Positions 1 through 8,499 of a stretch of 49,083 bases of DNA are shown piece by piece. Origin of the DNA: an uncultured Pigmentiphaga sp. (GTDB lineage Bacteria; Pseudomonadota; Gammaproteobacteria; Burkholderiales; Burkholderiaceae_B); NCBI GenBank assembly GCA_937891425.1, contig CALAGD010000103.1, positions 1-49,083 on the forward strand. Reading direction: 5' to 3'. The translations under genes were made by a program, and so were the position numbers. Below the pieces are notes generated by a model, which was not told where the DNA came from, did no database searches, and was given only the letters and a program-made list of their open reading frames with translations. Position 1 is the stretch's first letter. Every line of letters begins with the position of its first letter.

Positions 1-1
1 C

Positions 2-220
2 CAGCCGCATGGGGAAACTGCCTGTGATTCGCCACAGCCAGTTTGCCACAATTGGTTGCTTCTTGCCACGCAGGTCATCGGTGGAGCCGTGGCACCGTCC
101 GGCGGCCCGCTTGCTGATCGCCCCCTGCTGAATACGGCGCGCGCCTTTCAGCATTGGTTGACCCGCATGGTCAGAATCCACGCGGCTGCCGCAGGTAGCT
201 GGCGCTTTCCATGGTGGTGA
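2..220 (+). other. Left-edge open frame, possible 3' end of a gene
   Basis: One plus-strand frame is open from the window edge to a TGA at 218-220 and overlaps the end of the convergent HtrA-like gene by about 50 bases. Its translation has no motif I recognise, and its third-position GC is less biased than in the neighbouring genes. It may be the tail of a gene starting outside the window or a chance open frame. I do not assign a function. Confidence 0.15.
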
Positions 221-1343
221 TGGACACTTTGTGCAGGGCTGCGCCTTGCACGACGTCCAGCTCGACCTTGACTCCGGCCTTTCCGCTGTTCCACAGCTGG
301 CGGTAGAAGTCGGCAGCGTCTTTCAGCGGTTTGCCCTGGAAGCCCACGATGATGTCGCCAACGCCTATGCCTGCCTGTTCGGCTGGGCTCTCCGAAGCCA
401 CATGCGTCACCAGCAGGCGACCGCTGATGTCCTGTACCATGATGCCCAGCCAGGGCCGGGATGCGCCGGTGGGTTTGCCATGGGCAAGAAGCTGTTCGAT
501 GACCGGCTTGAGGGTGTCGATGGGCACGAACAGGTTGCCCGGAACGGAATTGCGCATGGCATCGGGTACCAGCAACATTCCCACGCCGAGCAGCTTACCT
601 TCGCGGTTGATCAGCGCGGCACCGCTCCAGCCGGTTGTGGCCGGTGCGGTGAAGAGCGCGTCGTCCAGCAGATACTCCCAGCTGCCCGCATACTCGCGTC
701 GCGAAACGATATACGCTGGTGCAACCCCGTCGTAGCCGACCACCAGCACGGGATCATTGACGCTGGCCGTGGCGGAATCGCCCAGGCTGATTGGCTTGAC
801 GGGCAAGGGAATGACGGCACGGATGAGGCTGATGCCGGTAGCAGGGTCGTGGCCCACCAGGGTAGCGGGAATCCGCTGCCGGTCCGGGCCGATGATTTCG
901 ATGCGCTCCGTTTCCGCCACAAGGTAGGCCGCCGTCAGAACAAGGCCCGCTGCATCGATCACGATGCCCCCGCCCACACGGCGCGGGCCGAGAAAGGCGT
1001 TGGTGCGTGCATCGGGCGTGGCGACCGTACGCACCTCGACCACCGAGAAATCGGCAATGGTGAGCTGGGGAGTACCTTGGTCGGGTCTCCCGCCGCGCGG
1101 TGCAGGTGAGTGGGCTGCCGCTTGATGCAGGTTCACCGGGGTTGCTGCACTGCCGGCATGCGCGAGTTCGCGGGCCTGGGAGGTGCCATCAGAGGTGACC
1201 GTGTACAGGAGCGTGGCAGCCAGCAGCACGGCTGCGCCTGAGCGAGACGGCAGCCCGCGCACCGACTGCATGCGGCAGGACAGCGCGGGGAAGAGACGGG
1301 GTAATGTACGCGAACGACCAGACCCACGGATGGTAGCAAACAT
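171..1343 (-). CDS. HtrA/DegP-like trypsin-fold protein with PDZ domain, catalytic His and Asp missing
   Basis: The 390-residue product has an N-terminal hydrophobic segment (about residues 36-50, signal peptide or anchor), a chymotrypsin-like domain (about 95-290) and one PDZ domain (about 297-378), so it should face the periplasm. In active S1C proteases the triad lies in motifs like TNAHVV, DLAL and GNSGG. Here the His position reads TAAYLV (Tyr140), the Asp position reads ATGISL (Gly170), and only Ser240 (GWSGAA) is kept. Proteolysis by the normal mechanism is therefore unlikely, and a chaperone, scaffold or ligand-sensing role is more plausible. I chose the ATG at 1343 because AGGAG lies 7 bases upstream; a longer frame upstream lacks such a site and adds a sequence atypical of the family. 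It lies 237 bases downstream of doxX on the same strand. Confidence 0.8.
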   Translation of the reverse strand: MFATIRGSGRSRTLPRLFPALSCRMQSVRGLPSRSGAAVLLAATLLYTVTSDGTSQARELAHAGSAATPVNLHQAAAHSPAPRGGRPDQGTPQLTIADFSVVEVRTVATPDARTNAFLGPRRVGGGIVIDAAGLVLTAAYLVAETERIEIIGPDRQRIPATLVGHDPATGISLIRAVIPLPVKPISLGDSATASVNDPVLVVGYDGVAPAYIVSRREYAGSWEYLLDDALFTAPATTGWSGAALINREGKLLGVGMLLVPDAMRNSVPGNLFVPIDTLKPVIEQLLAHGKPTGASRPWLGIMVQDISGRLLVTHVASESPAEQAGIGVGDIIVGFQGKPLKDAADFYRQLWNSGKAGVKVELDVVQGAALHKVSITTMESASYLRQPRGF

Positions 1344-1580
1344 GCGATGCTCCTGACGCACGGCCACGAGGCGCGTGCCCGGCGCCAGCCACGCTACCGC
1401 GCTGCACGCACTGGCGTCCGATGGCGCGAATGATTTACTTCTAAATAATACTACGCCTTCTTGGGGCAGTTGCAGCAGGAACCGCCCTGCTGCATTCAGC
1501 GACGCTGGGGTCTGGAGAGAGTGGCAATGCAAGCGGACGAGGTGACGGCATGCTGGTACCGCCGTGCCGCCCTGGCCCGG

Positions 1581-2000
1581 TCAATTGTACTTACCGTTGG
1601 CGCCACCTACGCTGAAGCGGCCGGCGCCGAGCAACGCAACCGCAATGGCGCCAAACAGGAACATGCCTTGCAGTTCGAGCTGCCATCCTCCGCTCTTGCT
1701 CAGCTGGAAGATTTCCTGCGCGTGTACCAGCGCAATGGCGACGAGCATGTTGAGGGCAATGAGAATGCCACCGATGCGCGTATAGATGCCGATGATGACG
1801 GCAATGGGAGCGATGACTTCGCCCACGTATACCGCCCACGCAAAGAAGGCCGGCAACCCCAGGCCCATGACCAGGTTCTCGATGAACCCGATGCCGTGAA
1901 TCAGTTTGGCAATACCGTGAAGAAGAATGAGAATGCCCAGTGCAAGGCGCAGGACCAGTTTGCCAACATCATCGAGTGGGGTAGAAAGCTGTGACGTCAT
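1581..2000 (-). CDS. DoxX family membrane protein
   Basis: This 139-residue protein has four hydrophobic segments. Its first helix carries the DoxX signature (LILLHGIAKLIHGI, about residues 23-36), and a second family-typical stretch around GLGLPAFFAWAVYVGEVIAP follows. DoxX proteins are small inner-membrane proteins, some linked to thiol or oxidative stress handling; the biochemical role of this copy is unknown. The ATG at 2000 is preceded by GGAG in a good position, whereas the 17-codon upstream extension looks non-coding. The nearest upstream gene, xerD, starts 1.1 kb away on the same strand and ends 164 bases before this start, so a separate promoter is likely. Confidence 0.85.
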   Translation of the reverse strand: MTSQLSTPLDDVGKLVLRLALGILILLHGIAKLIHGIGFIENLVMGLGLPAFFAWAVYVGEVIAPIAVIIGIYTRIGGILIALNMLVAIALVHAQEIFQLSKSGGWQLELQGMFLFGAIAVALLGAGRFSVGGANGKYN

Positions 2001-2030
2001 GGTAGGACTCCGTTTGTTGGAAGTAATTCT

Positions 2031-2084
2031 AGGTAGACCACGGTAGACCACACCTGCCTGTCCTATTCTAGTGTGGCACGTGCC
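2031..2084 (-). promoter_or_regulatory. Repeat cluster in the doxX upstream region
   Basis: GGTAGACCA occurs twice with a 10-base period (2032-2040 and 2042-2050). CCACAC (2048-2053) is mirrored by GTGTGG (2071-2076), and GGCACGTGCC (2075-2084) is a perfect palindrome. A -10-like TAGAAT lies at 2065-2070 on the minus strand. The arrangement could be an operator for doxX. This is inference from symmetry only; no known regulator is matched. Confidence 0.3.
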
Positions 2085-2164
2085 GGCTTGTACGTCTGAT
2101 CGGCGGTCGTGTGCGATTGTAGAAGTTCAGTTCAAGCTTCGTGGCGCCATCGCAACAGAAGGAA

Positions 2165-3127
2165 TCAACGGCGGCCACGCGGATGGTGCGCGGAGTGCAG
2201 CGCCTTCAGCCGTTCTCGCGCCACATGGGTGTAGATCTGGGTCGTGGAAATGTCGGCATGGCCCAGCAGCATCTGCACCACGCGAAGATCCGCGCCATGG
2301 TTGAGCAGGTGCGTGGCGAAGGCATGCCGAATTACGTGGGGCGACAGCGGAGCGTTGATGCCCGCCATCGCAGCAGCTTTCTTGATGATCAGCCAGAAGG
2401 ATTGACGGGTCATGGCCGTGCCGCGCGCGGTGATGAACAGGTCGTTGCTGGTGCGCGCGCCCAGCAGGGCAGGGCGGGCTTCCTGCAGGTAGCGTTCTAT
2501 CCATCCGGCAGCCTCTTCTCCCAGCGGAACCAGGCGGTCCTTCCCGCCCTTGCCGCCGGTGACGCGCACTACGCCCTCATTGAGGCTCACATCGGTGATG
2601 CGTAGTCCAACCAGTTCCGAGACGCGCAAACCCGTAGCGTAGAGGGTCTCGAGCATGGCGCGGTCGCGCAGTCCCAGCGGAGTGTCGGGGTCGGGGGCAG
2701 CCAGAAGGTCTTCCACCTGCTTTTCCGTCAGCGTCTTGGGCATGCGGGGCATGCCGCGCGCACTGGACATGCGTAGGCAAGGGTCTTCATTGATGGCATG
2801 TTCGCGTAGCGCCCATTGGTAGAAACGGCGCAGCGCTGCAAGCCGCCGGTTGGCGGTGGACGCACGTGTGCTGGCGTGGTTCTGCGCGAACCACTGTTGC
2901 ACGTCAGCGCTGCCTGCCTGTAGCAACGACTTGTTATGTTTGGCCTGCAACCATTCTGCAAACAGGCTGAGGTCGGCACGATAGGCATTCAGGGTGTTTG
3001 CCGACAGGCCATCCTCCAGCCACACGGCGTCGAGGAACCGATCGAGGTGAGTGTCGCCTCCTGGAGTACCGGGAGACGAGGCGTCAGGGGAAATGTTGCT
3101 CGTGGGCTGCTTTCGGGGACTGGTCAT
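2165..3127 (-). CDS. xerD: Tyrosine recombinase XerD
   Basis: XerD with XerC resolves chromosome dimers at dif during division. The product (320 residues from this start; family about 300) has the N-terminal core-binding domain (about 25-110; DRFLDAVWLEDGLSANTL is typical of XerD rather than XerC) and the catalytic domain (about 130-310). All catalytic residues are visible: Arg168 (GLRVSE), Lys193 (GGKGGK), His264 and Arg267 (HVIR), His290 (LLGH) and the nucleophile Tyr299 (QIYTH). The start is uncertain: the ATG at 3127 gives family-like length, and another in-frame ATG at 3184 would add 19 residues. It lies between unrelated housekeeping genes with no attachment sites, consistent with the chromosomal recombinase and not a mobile-element integrase. 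Confidence 0.93.
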   Translation of the reverse strand: MTSPRKQPTSNISPDASSPGTPGGDTHLDRFLDAVWLEDGLSANTLNAYRADLSLFAEWLQAKHNKSLLQAGSADVQQWFAQNHASTRASTANRRLAALRRFYQWALREHAINEDPCLRMSSARGMPRMPKTLTEKQVEDLLAAPDPDTPLGLRDRAMLETLYATGLRVSELVGLRITDVSLNEGVVRVTGGKGGKDRLVPLGEEAAGWIERYLQEARPALLGARTSNDLFITARGTAMTRQSFWLIIKKAAAMAGINAPLSPHVIRHAFATHLLNHGADLRVVQMLLGHADISTTQIYTHVARERLKALHSAHHPRGRR

Positions 3128-3227
3128 GCTTCGGACGCAGGGCAGAGTCTGCGGCTGGACACGATCGGGGTGCTCGTGTCGCATGCATCATACCCTGCGT
3201 CCGATGCGCGCGCGAGGCGGGGGGCGG

Positions 3228-4445
3228 CTAGCCTTCGTAAATGTAATCGCTGTTGATTTCGTCGATGGTTGAAACACCAGCAATCAGCATGGCACGCTGC
3301 AGCTCGGCGGCGATGCGGTCGTAAACGCTCTTGACACCCCTGGATCCACCCAGGGCAAGGCCATACAGGACCGGGCGGCCGAGCGCTACCGCGTCCGCGC
3401 CCAGCGCGAGCGCCTTGAAGACATCGGTACCGCGGCGAATTCCACTATCCATGATCACTGGTACCCGACCGTCGACTGCTTCGACAATGCCGGGCAGCAA
3501 AGTGATGGTGGCAGGTATGCCATCAAGCCCGCGTCCCCCGTGGTTGGACACCTGTATTGCAGCCACCCCCCGTTTCACCGCTTCGCGCGCGAGTTCCGGA
3601 GAAACCACGCCTTTCAGGATGACCGGCAGGCGGGTGGTGCGCTGAATGAACTCGACGTCATCCCAGCCCAGGCTGCGTTTGAAGAAGGGTGTCTTGCTGT
3701 TGACGAGCGGCAGGTTGGGGGGAAACGAAAAACCCAGTCGTACCGTTTCGTCGGAGGCGCCCGGCGCGAACGCATCGATGGTGAACACGATGGCCGTGAA
3801 GCCTGCCGCCTCCGCACGCTGCAGCAGTTCGCGCGAGGGCCCGCGATCGTCGTGGAGGTAGATCTGGAACCATTTCGGACCGCGCGTGGCGGCAGCAACT
3901 TCCTCGATGGTACGGTTTGCGGCAGTGCTCATCGTGTACAGAGTTCCTGCCTCGCCGGTGCCCCGGGCCGCTCCAATCTCGGCTGATTCATGGGCAAGCC
4001 CCTGGGCGCCCATGGGGGCGGTAATGATGGGCATGCTGAGCTTCTCTCCCAGCAGCGTGGTGGACAGGTCGGGTGCCGGCTTGCCAACCAGGTATCTGGG
4101 TAGCAGGCGGATGCGGTCGAGCTCTTCGCGGTTCGACCTGATCGTGACCTGGTTGTCGGCGCCCGAGGCGATGTAGGCGAATGCCCCGGGAGGCAGGATT
4201 TTCCGGGCCTGGGCCTCCAGGTCGTCCAGGCTGCCAATGACCAGCTCGCGCTCTCCAGTAGGCGCCACATAAATGTCAGCTGCCGCTGGGGCGGGTGCCG
4301 AAGTGGACGCGTTCCCTGCAATGCTGCCGGCGGTCGACTCAGTGTTCGAGGCTTGCGCGGAAGCAACCGATATGGGCAATGCGCTGGCTGCAGCGCCCGT
4401 GGCTGCAGCGGCCAGAAATTCACGACGGGAAAGCATATGACTCAT
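3228..4445 (-). CDS. FMN-dependent 2-hydroxyacid dehydrogenase/oxidase with Tat signal (lactate oxidase-like)
   Basis: This 405-residue flavoprotein of the glycolate oxidase/L-lactate dehydrogenase family should oxidise an L-2-hydroxyacid to the 2-oxoacid. Visible active-site elements are Tyr91 (AYIASGA), Tyr196 (QIYLH), Asp224 (TIDAF), Lys278 (VILKGV), catalytic His302 and substrate-carboxylate-binding Arg305 (SNHGGRGLDG), and the FMN-phosphate loop at about 333-358 (DSGIRRGTD, GADAVALGRP). The N-terminus carries a twin-arginine motif (SRREFL, residues 6-11), then an Ala-rich hydrophobic stretch and a likely cleavage after ASAQA. This predicts export of the folded, FMN-loaded enzyme to the periplasm, whereas most family members are cytoplasmic or on the inner face of the membrane. 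A GGAG about 7 bases upstream supports the start. Overall motifs are closer to lactate oxidase than LldD; the true substrate is open. Confidence 0.87.
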   Translation of the reverse strand: MSHMLSRREFLAAAATGAAASALPISVASAQASNTESTAGSIAGNASTSAPAPAAADIYVAPTGERELVIGSLDDLEAQARKILPPGAFAYIASGADNQVTIRSNREELDRIRLLPRYLVGKPAPDLSTTLLGEKLSMPIITAPMGAQGLAHESAEIGAARGTGEAGTLYTMSTAANRTIEEVAAATRGPKWFQIYLHDDRGPSRELLQRAEAAGFTAIVFTIDAFAPGASDETVRLGFSFPPNLPLVNSKTPFFKRSLGWDDVEFIQRTTRLPVILKGVVSPELAREAVKRGVAAIQVSNHGGRGLDGIPATITLLPGIVEAVDGRVPVIMDSGIRRGTDVFKALALGADAVALGRPVLYGLALGGSRGVKSVYDRIAAELQRAMLIAGVSTIDEINSDYIYEG

Positions 4446-4854
4446 GGCACACTCCTGTCAGCTTGAGGGTGATGCTCAATCTAACGCATTTACTGCATCT
4501 ACTGCATCAGGATGTACCCTTTGATGGACATGGGGCAGGGTAACCATGTGTTAACAAAGGCTTCACCAGAATCGATCCGTGCCGGGAAACATGGCGAGTC
4601 CCTGGCAAGCGATATACGGGCAGCGCATCGTGCGCACGAACCGAATGCGGACGTGCTGTCTGGTGTGTACCCCTGAATTTGTAGGAATATTTATGAGCGT
4701 TGCGACGTTCGCGGCGGGCACGGAGCAGGCCTCGTGACCCTCATCACGCGCCCGGGGCGTGGCGTTCTTGCCGGGTGCAGGAAGCACAATGGCAGTCCAA
4801 AAACAAAAACCACAGCATGGTGCTGTGGTTCAAGGTGCGTGAATTGATCGGGTT
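4446..4854. other. Intergenic region without a convincing gene
   Basis: About 400 bases separate the hydroxyacid dehydrogenase start from the tRNA-Lys 3' end. Short frames here show no family motif or ribosome site. The region holds the tRNA terminator (4798-4830) and a direct repeat of TACTGCATC (4491-4499 and 4500-4508), placed where it could act on the promoter of the dehydrogenase gene. Confidence 0.6.
4798..4830 (-). terminator. Intrinsic terminator after tRNA-Lys
   Basis: Read on the minus strand, a perfect 10-base-pair stem (4821-4830 with 4808-4817, three-base loop) is followed by TTTTGTTTTT, about 25 bases after the mature tRNA end. Confidence 0.85.
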
Positions 4855-4930
4855 TGGTGGGTCGTGCAGGATTCGAACCTGCGACCAACGGATTAAAAGT
4901 CCGCTGCTCTACCAACTGAGCTAACGACCC
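4855..4930 (-). tRNA. tRNA-Lys (anticodon UUU)
   Basis: This 76-base cloverleaf on the minus strand starts GGGTCGTTAGCTCAG. It has a D-loop with GTTGGTAGA, anticodon loop CTTTTAA (anticodon TTT), T-loop GGTTCGAATCC, a seven-pair acceptor stem GGGTCGT/ACGACCC, discriminator A and an encoded CCA. A strong terminator follows. Confidence 0.98.
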
Positions 4931-5021
4931 AGCCCGCTAAAGAGAAAAATTATGACATGTTTCGACGTTTGTGTCAAAAATGATCGGTCACGCAGGGGCC
5001 GCCCTGGCGTTGACGGCGCCA

Positions 5022-6032
5022 TCAGATGTCGACCACGATCTTGCCGAAATGCTGGCCGCTTTCCTGGTAGCGGAAGGCATCGGCGAGCGCATCGAGCGGG
5101 AAGTGCCGGTCGATGACCGGGCGCAGCCCGTTCGCCTCGATCGCACGAATCATGTCGAGCTGGTGCTGGCGGCTGCCCACCAGGAAGGCGTGCAGGCGCA
5201 CCTGACGTGCCAGCGCAAGCCCCAGGGGCAGAGCAGGCGAGAGGCCGCCAAGCACGCCAATCAACGAGACATGGCCGCCCACGCGCGTGGCGGCGATGGA
5301 TTGCCCGATAGTGCTGGCGCCGCCCAGATCGATGACATGGTCGACCCCGGTGCCACCGGTCAGGCTGCGCACTGCGCGAGCCCACTCTGGCGTGGCCCTG
5401 TAGTTGATGACTTCGTCCGCCCCCAGTGCCTTCAGGCGCTCCAGCTTCTCGTCGCTTGAGGATGTTGCGATGACGTGTGCGCCGGCCATTTTGGCAAATT
5501 GCACCACGAACAGCGAGACGCCCCCGGAACCCTGAGTCAGTACGGTGTCGCCGGGCCTGATCGGCGCATTGACGAACAGCGCGCGCCAGGCAGTGAGACC
5601 CGCCGTCGTCAGGGTGGCAGCCTCGGCGTAACCGTAGCCCTGCGGAACGCGCGTGAACGCTGTGGCGGGCATGGTGACGCTTTCGCGCGCATAGCCATCG
5701 ATCCCGTCACCCGGCACACGACCAAAGCCCTGGGCGCGCGGAGCGCCGTCGATCCAGTCGGGAAAGAACGTGCTGACGACCCGGTCGCCCACGGCAAACT
5801 CCGTGACGCCGTCACCAATCGCCACGACCTCACCTGCGCCATCGGACATGGGAATGCGATCTTCCTGCAAGGCAAGCTTGCCACTGGCGATGATGTAGTC
5901 GTGGTAGTTCAGCGAGCTGGCGCGCAAACGGACGGTGATTTCGCCGGGTTTCGGTTCCGGTGTCGTCCCTGCAGCGACGCGCAGACGGTCCAGCCCTCCT
6001 CCAGGCGGCACGATGATGGTCTTGACACTCAT
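5022..6032 (-). CDS. MDR-superfamily NAD(P)-dependent oxidoreductase, zinc-free (quinone reductase-like)
   Basis: This 336-residue protein has the GroES-like N-terminal domain (about 25-140) and a Rossmann nucleotide-binding domain (about 150-300) with the glycine-rich turn TQGSGGVSLF. The catalytic zinc Cys of classical alcohol dehydrogenases is absent: the position reads SLNYHDY, as in quinone oxidoreductases and acyl-CoA reductase relatives. It probably catalyses an NAD(P)H-dependent reduction of a carbonyl or activated double bond; the substrate cannot be told. It is a single gene, transcribed away from the divergent ftsH paralogue across a 163-base gap. Confidence 0.85.
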   Translation of the reverse strand: MSVKTIIVPPGGGLDRLRVAAGTTPEPKPGEITVRLRASSLNYHDYIIASGKLALQEDRIPMSDGAGEVVAIGDGVTEFAVGDRVVSTFFPDWIDGAPRAQGFGRVPGDGIDGYARESVTMPATAFTRVPQGYGYAEAATLTTAGLTAWRALFVNAPIRPGDTVLTQGSGGVSLFVVQFAKMAGAHVIATSSSDEKLERLKALGADEVINYRATPEWARAVRSLTGGTGVDHVIDLGGASTIGQSIAATRVGGHVSLIGVLGGLSPALPLGLALARQVRLHAFLVGSRQHQLDMIRAIEANGLRPVIDRHFPLDALADAFRYQESGQHFGKIVVDI

Positions 6033-6195
6033 GCGATGGTTCCCATCTGAATTGAAAGAATGTTGCAGCTTGACGTTACCGCAAGCAATGCTGGTACTGA
6101 TGATGGTACAGCCACGCGAGGCAGAGTGGTGCGTGCGCGATCAGCCGGCGCCAGATGGTTAGAATGAGACAGAGTCCGTATCGCAGGAGTATCGG

Positions 6196-8457
6196 ATGAA
6201 TTCGTCCTCCTCTTTTTCAGCGAGTGTCGGGGCGGTGTCCGTGTCGCCGGGGTGGCCGGCGATGGCAGACTGCTCCACGGCCAGGGCGCAGGCATGTGGA
6301 TCTGGTGGAGCGGGGGTAATGCTGTCCGACGCCCGTGAGGGTGGACATGCTTCGATACCCGGTCGGGACCAGGCCGCATCCGTCGGTCGCGGGCACGCGC
6401 CCGATCCGCAGGGCGGCAAGGCCGGATGGGCGGGCGGGACCAAAGGGGTCGGGCAGCCACTGGGCTCTCGCACCGGTGGGCCGCAACAGCCGGGCGGCCT
6501 GCCGCCGCGCAATGCCTGGTTGCTGTTCCTGGTCGTGCTCATCGTGAACTATCTGGTAGTCAACTTCTTTTATGCGAGTCGGGAAGAACCCATCACTATC
6601 CCGTACACGCTGTTCAAGGAAGAAGTCGGACGCAACAACGTCAAGGCCATCTACAGCAAGGGACAGAGCCTCGAGGGAACATTTCATGAGCCCGTGACGT
6701 GGCCACGCGAGGCAGGCACGCCAGCGGGGCAGCCACGCACGTCGCGCAATTTCAACACCGAGCTGCCGGTATTCATCGATCCGGGGCTGGAAGCGTATCT
6801 GGTCGAACATGGCGTCGAGATCAGCGCCGTTCCGATCCAGGAAAGCAGCCTGCTGGCCACACTGCTGCTGGGATTCGGCCCGGCGATCGTCATCATCGGG
6901 TTCTATGTGTGGATTTACCGCCGCATGCAACGGGGTGGTGGCATGGGCGGGCCACTGCTGGGAATGGGCAAGAGCCGCGCGCGCCGCTACGACCAGGACA
7001 CCGAGAATCGCGTGACGTTTGACGACGTGGCAGGCATTGATGAAGCGGAAGCGGAACTGGCCGAGATCGTCGATTTCCTGAAGAACCCGGAGAAGTACAC
7101 CCGTTTGGGCGGCACGGCGCCGAAGGGGGTACTGCTGATCGGAGCGCCGGGTACCGGCAAGACGCTGCTCGCCAGGGCCGTAGCGGGAGAAGCCGGCGTG
7201 CCCTTCTTCTCCATGAGTGCTTCCGAGTTCGTGGAAATGATCGTAGGCGTTGGCGCCGCACGCGTGCGCGACCTGTTCCGCCAGGCACGCGAGAACGCGC
7301 CGGCCATCATTTTCATCGACGAACTCGATTCGGTAGGACGCGCGCGTGGCCAGGTCGCGATTGGTGGTGCCAGCGAGCAGGAGCAGACACTCAACCAGAT
7401 TCTTACCGAGATGGACGGCTTCTCCAGCCGCGAGGGCGTGATCGTGCTTGCCGCGACCAACCAGCCTGACATCCTTGACAAGGCATTGCTGCGACCGGGG
7501 CGGTTCGACCGGCGCATCGTGCTCCATCTGCCCGACAAGAAAGGACGCGAAGCCATCCTGAAAGTGCATACGCGCAATGTTCCTCTGGCCGACGACGTGG
7601 ACCTGGCCGAGATTTCACAGGCTACGCCGGGGCTGTCTGGTGCAGATCTGCGCAATCTGGTGAACGAAGCCGCATTGCTGGCCGCGCGGCGTGAACAGGA
7701 GCACGTTCACCAGAAGGATTTCTTCGATGCACTCGAGAAAATCATCCTGGGTCCCGAGCGTTCGCTGCTGCTGACCGAGGAGGACCGCAAGCGCATCGCC
7801 TGCCACGAGTCCGGGCATGCCATTCTGGGATTGATCGTCCCGGGGGCCGATCCGGTGCATCGGGTAACCATCGTTCCGCGCGGCATGGCCCTCGGTGTGA
7901 CCTACCAGCGCCCCTCGGAAGACCGTTACCACTACTCGGAGGAATACCTGCGTGCGCGCATCATCGGCATGCTCGGGGGCCGGGCTGCGGAGGAAGTGGT
8001 TTACGGCACGAAAACGACCGGCGCTGAAAACGACATCGCACAGGCTACCGAGCTGGCGCGCAACATGGTGGTGCGCTGGGGAATGAGCGAGAAACTCGGC
8101 ATGGTGCAGCTTGCACCGCGGCAGAATCCGTACCTGGGAACGGTGGCGCTCGAGCCGCGTCAGCACAGCGAGGAAACCGCTCGCCTCATCGACCAGGAAG
8201 TGGCGCGCATCATCCACGAAAGCCACGAACAGGCGAAACGTCTGTTGCGCGAACACCGTGCCCAGCTCGATGCACTGGTTGCAGCCCTGCTGGAGAAGGA
8301 AACGCTCGATGAGAATGAAATCCTGAAGGTGACCGGACTGGGGTCGGTACAACCCGCGCAACGGCAGGTGCCCGACGGGGTGCACGCTGCGCCCAGTACC
8401 GGGTCAACGCCCGCAGACACCGCGGCCGACCCAGGCGCCACGCCGCAGCCATCTTGA
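6196..8457 (+). CDS. ftsH: FtsH-family membrane ATP-dependent zinc metalloprotease (paralogue-type)
   Basis: FtsH degrades membrane and short-lived cytosolic proteins. The 753-residue product has two transmembrane helices (about 107-126 and 220-241) flanking a periplasmic loop, then an AAA+ module with Walker A GAPGTGKT (316-323), pore motif FVEM (345-348), Walker B IIFIDELD (371-378) and second region of homology with RPGRFD. The protease domain has HESGH (537-541; usual HEAGH) and the third zinc ligand Asp613 (ENDIAQ). All catalytic parts are present. Before the first helix there are about 105 Gly/Pro/Ser-rich residues, where E. coli FtsH has about five. AGGAG just upstream of 6196 supports this long start, though an ATG at 6319 also has a G-rich upstream stretch. 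The C-terminus is low complexity. It stands alone without the usual rlmE neighbour, so it is probably not the main ftsH. Confidence 0.92.
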   Translation: MNSSSSFSASVGAVSVSPGWPAMADCSTARAQACGSGGAGVMLSDAREGGHASIPGRDQAASVGRGHAPDPQGGKAGWAGGTKGVGQPLGSRTGGPQQPGGLPPRNAWLLFLVVLIVNYLVVNFFYASREEPITIPYTLFKEEVGRNNVKAIYSKGQSLEGTFHEPVTWPREAGTPAGQPRTSRNFNTELPVFIDPGLEAYLVEHGVEISAVPIQESSLLATLLLGFGPAIVIIGFYVWIYRRMQRGGGMGGPLLGMGKSRARRYDQDTENRVTFDDVAGIDEAEAELAEIVDFLKNPEKYTRLGGTAPKGVLLIGAPGTGKTLLARAVAGEAGVPFFSMSASEFVEMIVGVGAARVRDLFRQARENAPAIIFIDELDSVGRARGQVAIGGASEQEQTLNQILTEMDGFSSREGVIVLAATNQPDILDKALLRPGRFDRRIVLHLPDKKGREAILKVHTRNVPLADDVDLAEISQATPGLSGADLRNLVNEAALLAARREQEHVHQKDFFDALEKIILGPERSLLLTEEDRKRIACHESGHAILGLIVPGADPVHRVTIVPRGMALGVTYQRPSEDRYHYSEEYLRARIIGMLGGRAAEEVVYGTKTTGAENDIAQATELARNMVVRWGMSEKLGMVQLAPRQNPYLGTVALEPRQHSEETARLIDQEVARIIHESHEQAKRLLREHRAQLDALVAALLEKETLDENEILKVTGLGSVQPAQRQVPDGVHAAPSTGSTPADTAADPGATPQPS

Positions 8458-8499
8458 GCTGCGGTACCTGGTGCCCGGAAGCGTCGGGATGGGCGGTAT

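Noticed and set aside
41..52. TTTGCCACAATT near the left edge as another copy of the TTGTGGCATACA operator
   Set aside because: It shares the GCCACAAT part, but the start is changed and no promoter context can be seen. A chance match is likely.
2165..3127. XerD as a sign of an integrated mobile element
   Set aside because: Sequence and context fit the chromosomal dimer-resolution recombinase. No attachment-site repeats or cargo genes were seen.
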